The position numbers and the translations under genes were made by a program. This document shows positions 17,901 through 26,823 of a stretch of DNA of 64,000 nt, piece by piece. The stretch lies in assembly GCF_040361275.1 (NCBI RefSeq), contig NZ_APNH01000002.1:558001-622000 (forward strand), written 5' to 3'. Position 1 is the stretch's first letter; each line of letters begins with the position of its first letter. Under the pieces are notes generated by a model that worked only from the letters and a program-made list of their open reading frames with translations, ran no database searches and was not told the DNA's origin. The DNA comes from Salinisphaera sp. T31B1. Its GTDB lineage: Bacteria > Pseudomonadota > Gammaproteobacteria > Nevskiales > Salinisphaeraceae.

Positions 17901-18319
17901 CCGTGGTCGCCAGCGGCCACGACGTGGCCCTGGAAATGGCCGGCTTCGCCCCCCGCAAGAAAACACTGGAGCCGGCCTGCTATGCCGGCCGTGTCGATGC
18001 CGAAACGGCGCGCCGGATCCTCGCCGAGCTGATCGGGCTATATATAGAAGGCCAGCAGCAGCCGCTGGCCTATCATCCCGATCTCGACGACGAATACGAC
18101 CCGGGCCAGAACAAGGCCTTCGACAACGTGAGCTTTCGCTTCAAGCCGGACGCATATTTTCCGCACCACCTCACGCGCGATCCGTATTTCGCCCGCCTGC
18201 TCGGCGACGACGATGCGCCGCTGGGCGAAAGCGCCGAACAAAGCCCCTTCATCCGCGCCATCGAGGCGATCAGCGGGCCCTTGAACGTGACCCTCGCGGC
18301 CGTCGAGGCCAGCGATTGA
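14945..18319 (+). CDS. recC: Exodeoxyribonuclease V subunit gamma, RecC
   Basis: The 1124-residue protein matches RecC in length (about 1122 in Escherichia coli) and along its sequence. It starts FYLYHHNDLSRLAEL, continues with the APNAGIGRWLRIQLA segment near 40, and has the central GRMARDTVRVLY and GMVPLRAVPFRMVCVLGMND stretches. RecC scaffolds RecB and RecD and reads Chi in single-stranded DNA. The order recC, an unrelated gene, recB, a repeat gap, recD differs from the compact enterobacterial locus. Confidence 0.93.
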   Translation: MFYLYHHNDLSRLAELFGALRHNRPVPPLARDTVLAPNAGIGRWLRIQLAHSDGIAANIDGRLPGEFIWALLHAVVDNADEGDHFEADCLVWHLYASLPAMAVEIAAVADYLGTPVDEIRRYQLARQLADVFDQYLIYRADMLTRWEHGETPATHPGRWQAEVWRWLTREDRLGPRHRARVLTDFIRRLASDTALQQRLVRQCPNPLYCFGLVALAPDHLRLLYALAEHIDVYFLLPNPSEAYWGDITAGRLALELPATDDDGEPLPGEAAVEAGHPLLSALGRMARDTVRVLYSDEFVGMVEPELGELMAYDVPGDDSLLHRIQTDIVRLDCAQAEQGMAENDSSFEVHACHSPLREIQVLQDQLLDRLAADDKHVAAGDIEPSDRIAPRDIIVMLPDVAAYAPAIEAVFGGAPADRYLPFGLADRARSAAHPIVTCVSALLDLPLWRWQASTLLDLLAVPAVMRRFGVSASELDAITDWVGEAGIRWGRDAAHRHALGAGAFAQNSWRFGLDRLLLGVAQSDDQTLTAGVAPWADLEGGITAALGKLWRFEQTLAASANDLAEPATPGEWQTRLNALLDALIEPAPDAADEQRAVDSLCSVFARFETAERCTRERPLTDDRRISWPAVRDMLRATLESAAERQPFLAGGITFCGMVPLRAVPFRMVCVLGMNDDAFPRQDTGRAFNVMFDAPRLGDRNIRDDDRLLFLQALTAARDAFYISYLGQDMQSGETLPPSPIVGETLEFVHRYYFRDHTAAAFRKRLVHEQPMQPFSPRYFTADAADARIFTFAGEWRAATDAAIKPRTRPAPLLDSATAPLVEPIEAIDLDSLKRFFDHPPRAFFRERIKLDLDIDDQRLDDAEPIALDPLAAASLRQNLFESADAQDLATVDSVPSALERARGTLPPPPLADPNYADQAEAVNALLPIWQAWKDQGTPESVDIDLAIDGIRVTGRVAQRWPHALRRLRTGKLKTRFRLRYWIDYLAVVASGHDVALEMAGFAPRKKTLEPACYAGRVDAETARRILAELIGLYIEGQQQPLAYHPDLDDEYDPGQNKAFDNVSFRFKPDAYFPHHLTRDPYFARLLGDDDAPLGESAEQSPFIRAIEAISGPLNVTLAAVEASD

Positions 18320-18396
18320 GACAATTCCGGATGTCGCGTGCGCAGCCAACCGCGTAAGTTGCCGCGCCAAAACACTGTCGAGGGATCATCAATCGC

Positions 18397-19479
18397 ATGA
18401 AAATTCTGCGTATCGCGGCGTTCGCGCTCGTGGCCACGGCCGGCATCGGCCTGTCGATCGCGAGCGTGCTGCCGCTCGTGCCGAGTTATATCTGGTGGAT
18501 TCGCATCACCGATTTTCCGCGCCTGCAAAGCGCGTTGCTGCTGGTGGTCCTCATCGCGCTCGCCGCCTGCTTCGTGCGCCGCTATCGCTACGCCAGCCTG
18601 TCGCTGATGGCCGTGATGCTGGCGACGCTGATCTATCACGCCGTGATTCTGCTGCCCTACGCGCCGCTGCACGGCAGGCTCGAAGACACCGACTGCGCTC
18701 CCGACCAACGCCTGTCGGTGATGGTCGCCAACGTGCGCCTGAGCAACGACCCGGACGGACGGCTCATCCAGCAGGTGCGCCGCTACGCGCCCGATGTGCT
18801 CGTGGTCCTCGAAGCCAACGACCAGTGGCTCGATGCGCTTTCGCCACTCGAGCAGGCCATGCCGCATACGATCACCCATACCACCGGCTCGTACTTCGGC
18901 ATCGCCCTGTATTCGCGCCTGCCGCTGCATTCCAGCGCGGTGCGCCATCTGGCCGGCCAGAACACGCCGCAGATCGTCACCGAGGTGGAGCTGCGCACCG
19001 GCGAGCAGATCGATTTTCTGGGTATCCACCCGCGTCCGCCGCATCCGTCGCAGTCCGCGCTGGGCCGCGATGGCGTGCTGCTCAAGGCCGGCCTGCTGCT
19101 GCGCGACAGCGACCGGCCCGGCGTGATCGCCGGCGATCTGAACGCCACGCCGTGGGAAAGAGCGGTGACCGAGATGCGCAAGATCGCGCGGCTGGTCGAC
19201 CCGCGCCGCGGCTATGGCTATCTGCCGACCTACGACGCGCAATCGGCCTGGATGCGCTGGCCGCTCGACCACGTATTCTACGAAGCCGGCTTCGACGTCA
19301 CCGAGCTGATTCGCGGCGACAACTTCGGCTCGGATCATTTCCCTTATGTCGCGCGGCTATGTCGCGTGGACCGCAGCAACAGCGAAACCGTCGAGGCCAC
19401 CGATGCCGACACGCTGCGCGACGCACGCCAGACCATCGAACGGGCCCGTGCCCAGAGCGAACAGAAGAGCGGCGGTTGA
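18397..19479 (+). CDS. Membrane-anchored endonuclease/exonuclease/phosphatase (EEP) family protein
   Basis: The 360-residue protein begins with three hydrophobic segments (about 5-30, 45-65, 70-90). An EEP domain follows, with VMVANVRLSN, the metal-ligand VVLEANDQW, GIALYSRLPL, GIHPRPPHP, AGDLNATPWE and the closing GSDHFPYVARL with the catalytic Asp-His pair. The active site should face the periplasm. Homologues of this architecture are phosphodiesterases or nucleases of unknown substrate. It lies between recC and recB on the same strand, 77 bases after recC. Confidence 0.85.
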   Translation: MKILRIAAFALVATAGIGLSIASVLPLVPSYIWWIRITDFPRLQSALLLVVLIALAACFVRRYRYASLSLMAVMLATLIYHAVILLPYAPLHGRLEDTDCAPDQRLSVMVANVRLSNDPDGRLIQQVRRYAPDVLVVLEANDQWLDALSPLEQAMPHTITHTTGSYFGIALYSRLPLHSSAVRHLAGQNTPQIVTEVELRTGEQIDFLGIHPRPPHPSQSALGRDGVLLKAGLLLRDSDRPGVIAGDLNATPWERAVTEMRKIARLVDPRRGYGYLPTYDAQSAWMRWPLDHVFYEAGFDVTELIRGDNFGSDHFPYVARLCRVDRSNSETVEATDADTLRDARQTIERARAQSEQKSGG

Positions 19480-19636
19480 TGCGCGTACACGCTCGCCGGC
19501 ACGCCGGGTCGCCAAATGACCCGGCCGGGCGCTAGCCTGATGACAACGCTTGATTGCCTGCGACAGCCGATGCCGCCTCATCCTCACCCATTCGAATCCT
19601 GCCGCGCCATCGATTCCCCGGCATGCGCCGTTCGCG

Positions 19637-22600
19637 ATGACCGCTAGCCAGCCCTTCGAGGCCGCCACGCTGCCGCTGCACGGCCTGCGCCTGATCGAGG
19701 CCAGCGCCGGCACCGGCAAGACCTTCAGCCTCGCCGGGCTGTATCTGCGCCTGATCGTGGAAGAGCGCGCCAGCGTGCGCGAAATTCTGGTGATGACCTT
19801 CACTCGCGCGGCCACCCAGGAACTGCGCGAACGGATTCGCGCGCGCCTGGCCGATGCCGCACGTATCGCCCATAGGCCCGAACTGGCCGTGCCCGGCAAC
19901 GCCGAACACGATTTCACCCGCAGTATTCTCGAGGCCAGCGACGAACCCGCGGCCGCGCTCGCGCGCCGGGCGGCCGATGCCGCCGCCCGCGTGGACGAAG
20001 CCACGATCGTGACCATCCACGGCTTCGCCCAGCGCGCAGCCACCGAGAACGCCTTCGAATCCGCGCTCGCCTTCGACCGCGGCGAGCCCATCGACGACCC
20101 GTCGATCTATCGCGAAGCCGCCGCCGACTACTGGCGCGAACATGTCTTCGGCGCGGCCGACGAAGCCGGCGATATCCTCGCGCTCTGGCCGTCGCCGGAT
20201 GCGCTCTATGCCACGCTGGCGCCGCTGTTGAACCGCCCGCATATCCAGCTCGCGGGGATCGACCGCGAACGCCTGACCGCGCTGCAGGCCGAACTCGCCC
20301 AGCACTGGCCGGAAACGGCCGAACCGTTGGCGGCGACACTCGCCGAGGCGATCGAAGCCGATGCGCTGCTCAAGAGTGCGGCGCTCTACAAGGCGCTTGC
20401 GGGCATTGACGATATCCACACCGAAGTCGAAGCGATCGACCGTCGCATTCGCAACGCGACGCTCTCCGGTTCGATACCGGCCCTGCCGGACTGGGTGGTG
20501 GCACTCGCCGACCCCGCGCCGCATTTCAAGAAGGCGGCCAAGTACCAGGCATTCGCCGAGCCGTTGTCCGATCTGGCCGCCCTGCCGCTGCTCGCCGAGC
20601 TGCAGCCGCTCGCCCGGCTGGCCGCGATCGACGACGCCGTACGCGCTGTGCGCGCTCGCGCCGCCCAGCGCAAGATCGAGCGCCGCCAATACAGCTTCGA
20701 CGATCTCATCGCCGCCCTGCACGCCGCGCTCATCACGCCCGGAACCGGCGACACGCTCGCCGACGCCCTGCACGCGCGCTGGCCCTATGCGCTGGTCGAC
20801 GAGTTCCAGGATACGGACCCGCTGCAATACGCCAGCCTGTCGCGTATCTATCTGGAACGCCCGCGCGAGCGCGGCGCGCTGCTGCTCATCGGCGACCCGA
20901 AACAGGCGATCTACGGTTTTCGCGGCGGCGATATCTATGCCTATCTCGCCGCCGCGCGGGCCGCGGACGACGCGCGCTATACGCTCACCACCAATTTCCG
21001 TTCGACCCAGGGCGTGCTCGATGCCATCGAAGCGCTCTATGCGCTACCGGGCGACACGCCGTTTCTGGTCGACGCGATCGATTTTCCCCACGTCGAGGCC
21101 GGCCGTCGCGAAAACGACAAACGCCTCGTCGATGCCGACGGCCGGGAGATGGCCGCGCTGTCGGTCTGGAATCTCACCGGCGGCAAGGGCACGAAAGGCG
21201 AAGACCGGCCGCGGCTCATCGACCATACCGTGGCGGCCATCGCCCGCCTACTCGACGGCGGCACCCGCTGGCAGAGCGGCGACGGCCAGACGTCGGCACT
21301 CGCGCCCAGCGATATCGCAGTCCTCGTCAACAGCCACCACGAAGCCACCGCCATTCAGGCCGCGCTCGCGGCCACCGGCATCATGGCCGTCTGCCAGCAT
21401 CGCGATTCGGTATTCGCCACCGAAGAAGCCCACGATCTGCGCCTGATCCTGCGCGCCATGGCCGCGCCGGACGATGCCATGGCCGTACGCGCGGCCCAGC
21501 CCACCGCGCTGCTCGGCAAGCGCCTGGCCGATCTCATCGCCCTGGCCGACGACGACCACGCCATGCAGCAGGCCATCGAACGGTTCCACGTCCTGCACGA
21601 AGCCTGGGCCACGCGCGGCGTGCTCACCGCACTGGAACGGCTGTTCGTCACCGCCGCGCCCGCCCTGCTCGCGCTCACCGACGGCGAACGCCGCATGAGC
21701 AACTATCTGCAGCTGGGCGAACTGCTGGCCGGCGCGGAAGCCGAATGCTTCGGCATGGCCAGCCTCAACCGCTGGCTGGACGAACGCATCGCCGCGGCCG
21801 TGGAAGGCAGCGCGAGCGCGATCGAGGACGACAGCCAGCTGCGCCTGGAATCGGATGCCGATCTGGTACGCATTACCACCGTGCACGCCGCCAAGGGCCT
21901 GCAGTACCCGATCGTGTTCATGCCGTTCGCGCTGTGGCTGGGCACCGCCGGCGCGCCCGACAAGCCGCCGCTGATCTTTCACGACGAGCGCGGCCGCGCG
22001 ATGATCGATCTCGTCGGCGACGACGACACGCACCGCATACAGGCCGTGCTGGAAGCCCGCTCCGAAGCGCTGCGCCTGCTCTATGTCGCCCTCACCCGTG
22101 CCGAACAGGCGATCGTGCTCGGCTGGCGCGATGCGCCGACGACGGCTTCGAGCGCGCTCGCGAACCTGCTCGCCCGCGACGGCGGCACGGCCGACGCCGC
22201 GCTGGAACAACTCGAAAAGCGCCACCCGCACCAGATCGCAGTCGAGCCGCTGGACGTGGAACAGCCCGCGCCGCGCGTCGAACGCCGCGCGCCGAATGCC
22301 ACCGATACGCTCGCCGAGGCACGCCACGACCTGCCCACGCCGCGCCTGCGCTGGTCGACCTACAGCTTCTCGCGGCTGGCGCATGCGCCGGCCGAGCATC
22401 GCCCCGCGGAACTGCCCGAACCCGGCGCCGAGGACGAACTGACCGGCAGCGCCGGCGAAACGCTCACCGCCGACGCCGAAGGCACGCTGCCCGCGCTCGA
22501 TGCCCGCCTGTCCGGCGTACGCTTCGGCTCGGCGGTGCACGACGTGCTCGAAGCCTGGGTCGGCAACGACGAACGCATCGCCTGGCCCGCGCCGGGCGCG

Positions 22601-23272
22601 CCGTTGCCGGAGGAAGCGCGCACCTATCTGGTCCGAACGCTGCGCCAGTACGGCCTGATCGGCGACGACGAACGCGATGCGCGTATTGACGACACCGCCG
22701 CGCTCATCGCCCGCACCCTGCACGCGCCGCTGCCGGATCTCGGCCCGCTGGCCGCGCTCGAGCCCGCGCGTTGTCTCGCGGAAATGGAATTCATGCTGCG
22801 CCTGCGCGGCAATCGCCTCGGCGATCTGGTGGATACGCTGCGGGCCGCCGGCTATCTGCCCGCGGCCCTCGGCGGCGCGCCGAACCAGACGCTCTATGGG
22901 TTGATGCAGGGCTTCATCGATCTGGTGGTCGAACACGACGGCGCCTACTACGTGCTGGACTACAAGACCAACCGCCTCGGCGACACGCCCGGCGCCTATC
23001 GCCACGAAGCGCTCGAACGCGCGATCGGGCGTGCCCACTACGACCTGCAATACCTCATCTACACCGTCGCCCTGCACCGCCATCTGCGCCAGGCGCTGGG
23101 CGGGGCTTACGACCCCGCCCGGCATCTGGGTGGTGTGCAGTATCTGTTCGTACGGGCCATGGATGGCCAGACGAGCGCGGGCGTATTCACCGACACGCCG
23201 GATACCGCGCTGGTCGAAGCGCTGGACGCGCTATTCGATGCCGAAAACGCGGACCGGGACGCCACCGCATGA
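19637..23272 (+). CDS. recB: Exodeoxyribonuclease V subunit beta, RecB
   Basis: The 1211-residue protein has Walker A ASAGTGKTF (22-30), the UvrD-type motif II VDEFQDTD (387-394), GDPKQAIYGFRGGD just after it, and a C-terminal nuclease domain with DYKTNRLG (D1108-Y-K1110). RecB is a 3'-5' helicase and the only nuclease of RecBCD. The ATG at 19637 is chosen because homology starts at once; an earlier in-frame start at 19550 would add an unrelated leader. Confidence 0.94.
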   Translation: MTASQPFEAATLPLHGLRLIEASAGTGKTFSLAGLYLRLIVEERASVREILVMTFTRAATQELRERIRARLADAARIAHRPELAVPGNAEHDFTRSILEASDEPAAALARRAADAAARVDEATIVTIHGFAQRAATENAFESALAFDRGEPIDDPSIYREAAADYWREHVFGAADEAGDILALWPSPDALYATLAPLLNRPHIQLAGIDRERLTALQAELAQHWPETAEPLAATLAEAIEADALLKSAALYKALAGIDDIHTEVEAIDRRIRNATLSGSIPALPDWVVALADPAPHFKKAAKYQAFAEPLSDLAALPLLAELQPLARLAAIDDAVRAVRARAAQRKIERRQYSFDDLIAALHAALITPGTGDTLADALHARWPYALVDEFQDTDPLQYASLSRIYLERPRERGALLLIGDPKQAIYGFRGGDIYAYLAAARAADDARYTLTTNFRSTQGVLDAIEALYALPGDTPFLVDAIDFPHVEAGRRENDKRLVDADGREMAALSVWNLTGGKGTKGEDRPRLIDHTVAAIARLLDGGTRWQSGDGQTSALAPSDIAVLVNSHHEATAIQAALAATGIMAVCQHRDSVFATEEAHDLRLILRAMAAPDDAMAVRAAQPTALLGKRLADLIALADDDHAMQQAIERFHVLHEAWATRGVLTALERLFVTAAPALLALTDGERRMSNYLQLGELLAGAEAECFGMASLNRWLDERIAAAVEGSASAIEDDSQLRLESDADLVRITTVHAAKGLQYPIVFMPFALWLGTAGAPDKPPLIFHDERGRAMIDLVGDDDTHRIQAVLEARSEALRLLYVALTRAEQAIVLGWRDAPTTASSALANLLARDGGTADAALEQLEKRHPHQIAVEPLDVEQPAPRVERRAPNATDTLAEARHDLPTPRLRWSTYSFSRLAHAPAEHRPAELPEPGAEDELTGSAGETLTADAEGTLPALDARLSGVRFGSAVHDVLEAWVGNDERIAWPAPGAPLPEEARTYLVRTLRQYGLIGDDERDARIDDTAALIARTLHAPLPDLGPLAALEPARCLAEMEFMLRLRGNRLGDLVDTLRAAGYLPAALGGAPNQTLYGLMQGFIDLVVEHDGAYYVLDYKTNRLGDTPGAYRHEALERAIGRAHYDLQYLIYTVALHRHLRQALGGAYDPARHLGGVQYLFVRAMDGQTSAGVFTDTPDTALVEALDALFDAENADRDATA

Positions 23273-23420
23273 ACGCGACTCCACACGTAGGTCGGCTTAG
23301 GCCAAAGGCCGTAAGCCGACATCGCCAAGTGGAGCGGCCTTTACCGGCCTGGTTCGACGCGCGAGTCGTTCGGCACTCACGAGGTCGTCGAACGTTCTGT
23401 TTCGCGCTGCAGCGCGACTC

Positions 23421-23448
23421 ACTTTCGTTTGCTTGTCCAAACGAAAGT
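23421..23448 (+). repeat. Interspersed hairpin repeat, copy A
   Basis: Perfect 11-bp inverted repeat ACTTTCGTTTG / CAAACGAAAGT around the loop CTTGTC, followed by AAGCAAAGGAAAAGACACCC. It is the mirror-oriented partner of the copy at 24113. Confidence 0.85.
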
Positions 23449-24112
23449 AAGCAAAGGAAAAGACACCCGGCACAGCGCCGGCTTCGCCGTGCCGTACGAG
23501 GCGAGGAGCAGAGCCTTCCCAGCGTCGCTGGGATGCGACCGCCGGCGTTCGGCAGGAGCCCGGGGCGACGACTCGTACGGTTCGCCCCGCCGAGGGTCGC
23601 ATCCCACAGCTTCGCTGCGGGAACGCCCTGCTCCGCCTCTCGGGGCGATACTCCGATGCGTAGCGCCGACGGGATGCACGCCCTTGATAATCTTGATGAG
23701 GTCGGATCGCTTTGGCGATCCTCAAACATGCTGCGCGCACCGGCGCAATGCGCCGCACACCCGTCGCCACTACACCTCTCCGTCGCTGCACTAACGGGAG
23801 GGAATACAGGCAGGTTAGTCCGTAGTCCAGAGTCGTTACAGCCAGGAACTGAATCGTCGCCCGTGGCTGCGTTCTGTCGGATTACGCCTTTGGCTAATCC
23901 GACCTACAAAAAGCGTGACCTTGAGCGAGCGCCAGCGAGCTTGCCTGTATTCGCTCCCTTGGGCGCAGCGCCGAGCAGCGGAGGACGAACGCGGATACAG
24001 CCAGCCGGATGTTTGAGCGTAGCGAGTTTCCGGCTGGCCCGCGTTCGGCCGCAGCCGCGCAGGGCATCGGCGCGTAGCGCCGACGCAAGACAGGGTGTCC
24101 TTTGCTTTGGTT

Positions 24113-24140
24113 ACTTTCATTTGGACAAGCAAATGAAAGT
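24113..24140 (-). repeat. Interspersed hairpin repeat, copy B (inverted)
   Basis: Perfect 11-bp inverted repeat ACTTTCATTTG / CAAATGAAAGT around GACAAG. Read on the minus strand it is followed by AACCAAAGCAAAGGACACCC, matching copy A with few substitutions. Confidence 0.85.
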
Positions 24141-24248
24141 GACTCGCACAACAGTGCGAAACCCAAGGTACAAATGCACCCGAACATTTCGTTCAAACCG
24201 CTCGAGCACAAAGACCCGCCGAAGCCCCGAACCCTCCCGAGGCCGCCC

Positions 24249-26165
24249 ATGAACGAATCCCGAACCGGCGATCTGTTCGACACCGAACCGGCCCCGCCCA
24301 AACCCAAGCAGCCACAGGAACCGAAGGCCGAGCCGCAACAAGAAATGACGGCACTCGCCGAGGACGCCAACCTCTCCGATCTGGACCTCGCTCTGGCCGA
24401 CTGGGCCCGCCGCCACGGCGCGGATCGTCTCGTGGCCCGCGCCTTTGCGCTGGCGAGCTGGGCCGTCGCACAAGGCCATACCTGCCTCGCGCTGGATCAG
24501 ATCCCCAAGGCATTGATGAGCGCCGCGAACCAGGCCGCGCTGCCCGACGCGCTCGCCGCCAGCGATCTCGTCACCGTGCTCGACGACGCCGACGCCGCTC
24601 ATGCAGAAACACCGACCCGCCCGCTCATTCTCGAAGCCGGCCGGCTCTATCTGCAGCGCTATCACGCCTACGAAACCAAGCTCGCCGAACGCCTGAGCGC
24701 ACTCATGGCCGCCGAACCGAACGCGGTAAACGTCGACACACTCAAACCCGGCAACGGCCTGTTCGCCGCAGACGCTGCCAACCCGAACGCCACCAACTGG
24801 CAGGCCGTCGCCGCATTCGCCGCCCTACGCCATCACTTCACCGTCATCTCCGGCGGCCCCGGCACGGGCAAGACCTACACCATCGTGCGCCTTCTGCGCG
24901 TGCTCATCGAAGCCGCGCTCGGCGAGAACGACACACCGCCGCTCATCGCCCTGGCCGCGCCCACCGGCAAGGCCGCCGCGCGCATGCTCGAATCCGTCCG
25001 CAACGGCCTGGACGACATGGGCGCGGATACCCGCTTCGACCACGCCACCGTCGGCGAACACATCCCGCAGACCGCCCGAACCCTGCACCGGCTGCTCGGC
25101 CTGACGGGTGCCACCACCCGTGCCCGCTTCAACGCCGACAACCCACTGCCCTACGACGTGGTGATCGTCGACGAAGCCTCCATGGTCGACCTGCCGATGA
25201 TGGCCAAGCTCGCGGACGCGATAAGAAACGATGCCCGGCTGATCCTGCTCGGCGACCGCTACCAGCTCGCCTCCGTCGAATCCGGCTCCGTGCTGGCCGA
25301 GATCTGTGCCAACGCAGGCGTGAACCGCTTCACCGCCGAACAGCAAGCCGCCGCCGGCGATCTGCTCGCCCAACCCATGCAAACCGCCGACCACGCCCTG
25401 GCCGATCACGTGGTCACGCTACAAACCAGCCGCCGTTTCAACGCCGATAGCACCATCGGCCGCCTCGCCGCCGCCGTGAATGCGGGCGATGTCGACGCCG
25501 CGCAAGCACTGCTCGACGCAGGTTACGACAATCTCGTCTACCACGACCGCGCGGACGCCGCCGCCATCAGCCGGCTCATGGATCGACTGGCCGACGACTA
25601 CGCCAGCCTCTGCGAAGCCACCGACCCATCGCTCGCCCTCGCCCAGCTCGCCAAGCAATGCGTGCTCACCGCCGTACGCCACGGCCCGGTCGGCAGCGAA
25701 ACCATCAACGCCGGCATCACCGAACGCCTGGCCCGCCGCTTCGACTTCAACCCGGCCAACGCCTGGTACCACGGCCGCCCGGTCATGGTTAGACGAAATG
25801 ACTACAAAACCGGGCTCTACAACGGCGATGTGGGTGTTGCGCTATACAACGAATTTGGGCAAATTCGAGTCTGGTTCATGGGGGACCACGGCCTGCGGGC
25901 TTTCTTACCGAGCGCACTACCCGCGCACGATTCCGTGTATGCGATAACCATTCACAAGAGTCAGGGGTCGGAGTTTGATTCCGTTACCTTGGTTTTGCCA
26001 AATTATGCTGTGCCGGTTCTGACGCGGGAGTTGTTTTATACGGGGTTAACTCGGGGGCGGCAGCGGTTGGTTGTGTTTGCTGAGCAGGACGCTTTGCAGC
26101 GGGCTGTTGGGTGGCGCATTAATCGAGTGTCGGAGCTCGCGGTTCGGTTAGCTAAAGGAGGCTAG
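24249..26165 (+). CDS. recD: Exodeoxyribonuclease V subunit alpha, RecD (mosaic 3' end)
   Basis: The 638-residue protein has Walker A GGPGTGKT (202-209), DEAS (308-311), GDRYQLASVESGSVL soon after, and the C-terminal AITIHKSQGSEFDSV and YTGLTRGRQRL. RecD is the fast 5'-3' helicase of RecBCD. The ATG at 24249 follows a GAGG element; earlier in-frame codons fall in repeat-derived sequence. From about base 25790 (residue 514) the codon use changes abruptly to lower G+C with many GTT, TTG and CGG codons, although the frame and RecD motifs continue. The stop leads directly into the Druantia-bearing island. Confidence 0.92.
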   Translation: MNESRTGDLFDTEPAPPKPKQPQEPKAEPQQEMTALAEDANLSDLDLALADWARRHGADRLVARAFALASWAVAQGHTCLALDQIPKALMSAANQAALPDALAASDLVTVLDDADAAHAETPTRPLILEAGRLYLQRYHAYETKLAERLSALMAAEPNAVNVDTLKPGNGLFAADAANPNATNWQAVAAFAALRHHFTVISGGPGTGKTYTIVRLLRVLIEAALGENDTPPLIALAAPTGKAAARMLESVRNGLDDMGADTRFDHATVGEHIPQTARTLHRLLGLTGATTRARFNADNPLPYDVVIVDEASMVDLPMMAKLADAIRNDARLILLGDRYQLASVESGSVLAEICANAGVNRFTAEQQAAAGDLLAQPMQTADHALADHVVTLQTSRRFNADSTIGRLAAAVNAGDVDAAQALLDAGYDNLVYHDRADAAAISRLMDRLADDYASLCEATDPSLALAQLAKQCVLTAVRHGPVGSETINAGITERLARRFDFNPANAWYHGRPVMVRRNDYKTGLYNGDVGVALYNEFGQIRVWFMGDHGLRAFLPSALPAHDSVYAITIHKSQGSEFDSVTLVLPNYAVPVLTRELFYTGLTRGRQRLVVFAEQDALQRAVGWRINRVSELAVRLAKGG

Positions 26166-26168
26166 AAC

Positions 26169-26303
26169 ATGCCTAGAAAAGCTTTCGAGGGCATAAAAGC
26201 TGGCCTGCTCGAAGCCATCCAGCATCAGCGCGGCCAACGGTCAGGCGTCGTGGTTATCAACTCAAAGGCGCCCAACCGCCTTGACACGAAACGCAAGACC
26301 TGA
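26169..26303 (+). pseudogene. Fragment resembling the N-terminus of an HTH-type antitoxin
   Basis: A 44-codon frame begins PRKAFEGIKAGLLEAIQHQ, which resembles the start of XRE/HigA-like antitoxins (usually about 90-110 residues with a DNA-binding domain). The helix-turn-helix part is absent; the frame closes at a TGA beside the inverted 20-mer at 26291. It starts three bases after the recD stop. It is read as a remnant, but a short functional peptide cannot be excluded. Confidence 0.4.
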
Positions 26304-26310
26304 TCCCAAA
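26291..26310 (-). repeat. Left copy of the inverted 20-mer bounding the Druantia island
   Basis: Read on the minus strand, this 20-mer (TTTGGGATCAGGTCTTGCGT) matches 37006-37025 (plus) at 17 of 20 positions. The two copies face each other across druH and druE. Such GTCAGGTCTTGC tags can be tails of small mobile or REP-type elements; the assignment is inference. Confidence 0.6.
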
Positions 26311-26823
26311 GTGCAGAGTACAGTGCGAAATGCGTCGTTACTTAATAGCGCCGTTCGTCGTTTCTTTGCCGTCCGGACGCGGCAACTTGACCCACCCAGT
26401 TTCGATTCATTGTCTGCGATTTCCGAAAACGCCATTAGCCCGGTCGAACCGGCATCTCCGACGCTTTACACAAACACTCCGGGATGGTGAACGACGTGTG
26501 GCCGGCGGGTTCGCCGGCCGAAGAAGTGACATTGCAAAAATTGATTAGGGGCTCGTGGCATGCGGCGGCGAAGCTCTTAAATTTTCGTATGGAGATATCG
26601 TGACGGGCAACTTTAGAACCGGCGTCTATTACGCCCGCCACGTCGTGCAATTCTCGTCACTGATCTTGCCGAATTTCAGTATCGCACCCACCGACGCTTT
26701 AACCGCCCCCCATTGGCGCTTCGGTCAGCGCGAGCCGCGGCCATCAAAGCCTTGCGCCGAGCCGCGCGTGCAGATAGCTAAGCCTGCAAACTAATAAAGA
26801 ACGTACTGGGAGAGTCCCGGACC
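26304..26823. other. Gap upstream of druH
   Basis: No credible gene. The stretch holds a perfect 8-bp hairpin GGCCGGCG/CGCCGGCC (26500-26519), which may end transcription from recD. An AT-richer segment lies before druH, and GGGAG at about 26810 is a candidate ribosome binding site. Promoter elements for druH must lie here, but no clear pair was identified. Confidence 0.45.

Larger units (their letters stand above)
23273..24248. repeat. Repeat-rich non-coding gap between recB and recD
   Basis: Almost 1 kb without a credible gene. Two repeat families each occur here in inverted pairs. Family one is a box-like hairpin, GTAGGTCGGCTTAGGCC at 23290, with its inverted relative ending GGCTAATCCGACCTAC at about 23909. 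Family two has the hairpin ACTTTCGTTTG/CAAACGAAAGT (23421-23448) and its inverted relative ACTTTCATTTG/CAAATGAAAGT (24113-24140), with about 50 bases of similar flank in each. The interior holds further short GC hairpins such as TCCCAGCGTCGCTGGGA. Confidence 0.8.

Noticed and set aside
16010-17920. 636-codon minus-strand frame opposite recC
   Set aside because: Antisense shadow; recC is complete and well supported on the plus strand.
21248-23125. 625-codon minus-strand frame opposite recB
   Set aside because: Antisense shadow of a GC-rich gene with no recognisable domain.
23273-24248. CRISPR array
   Set aside because: The repeats are few, inverted and irregularly spaced, and no cas gene is in the window.
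26555-26794. 79-codon frame upstream of druH
   Set aside because: GTG start without ribosome binding site and no familiar motif.
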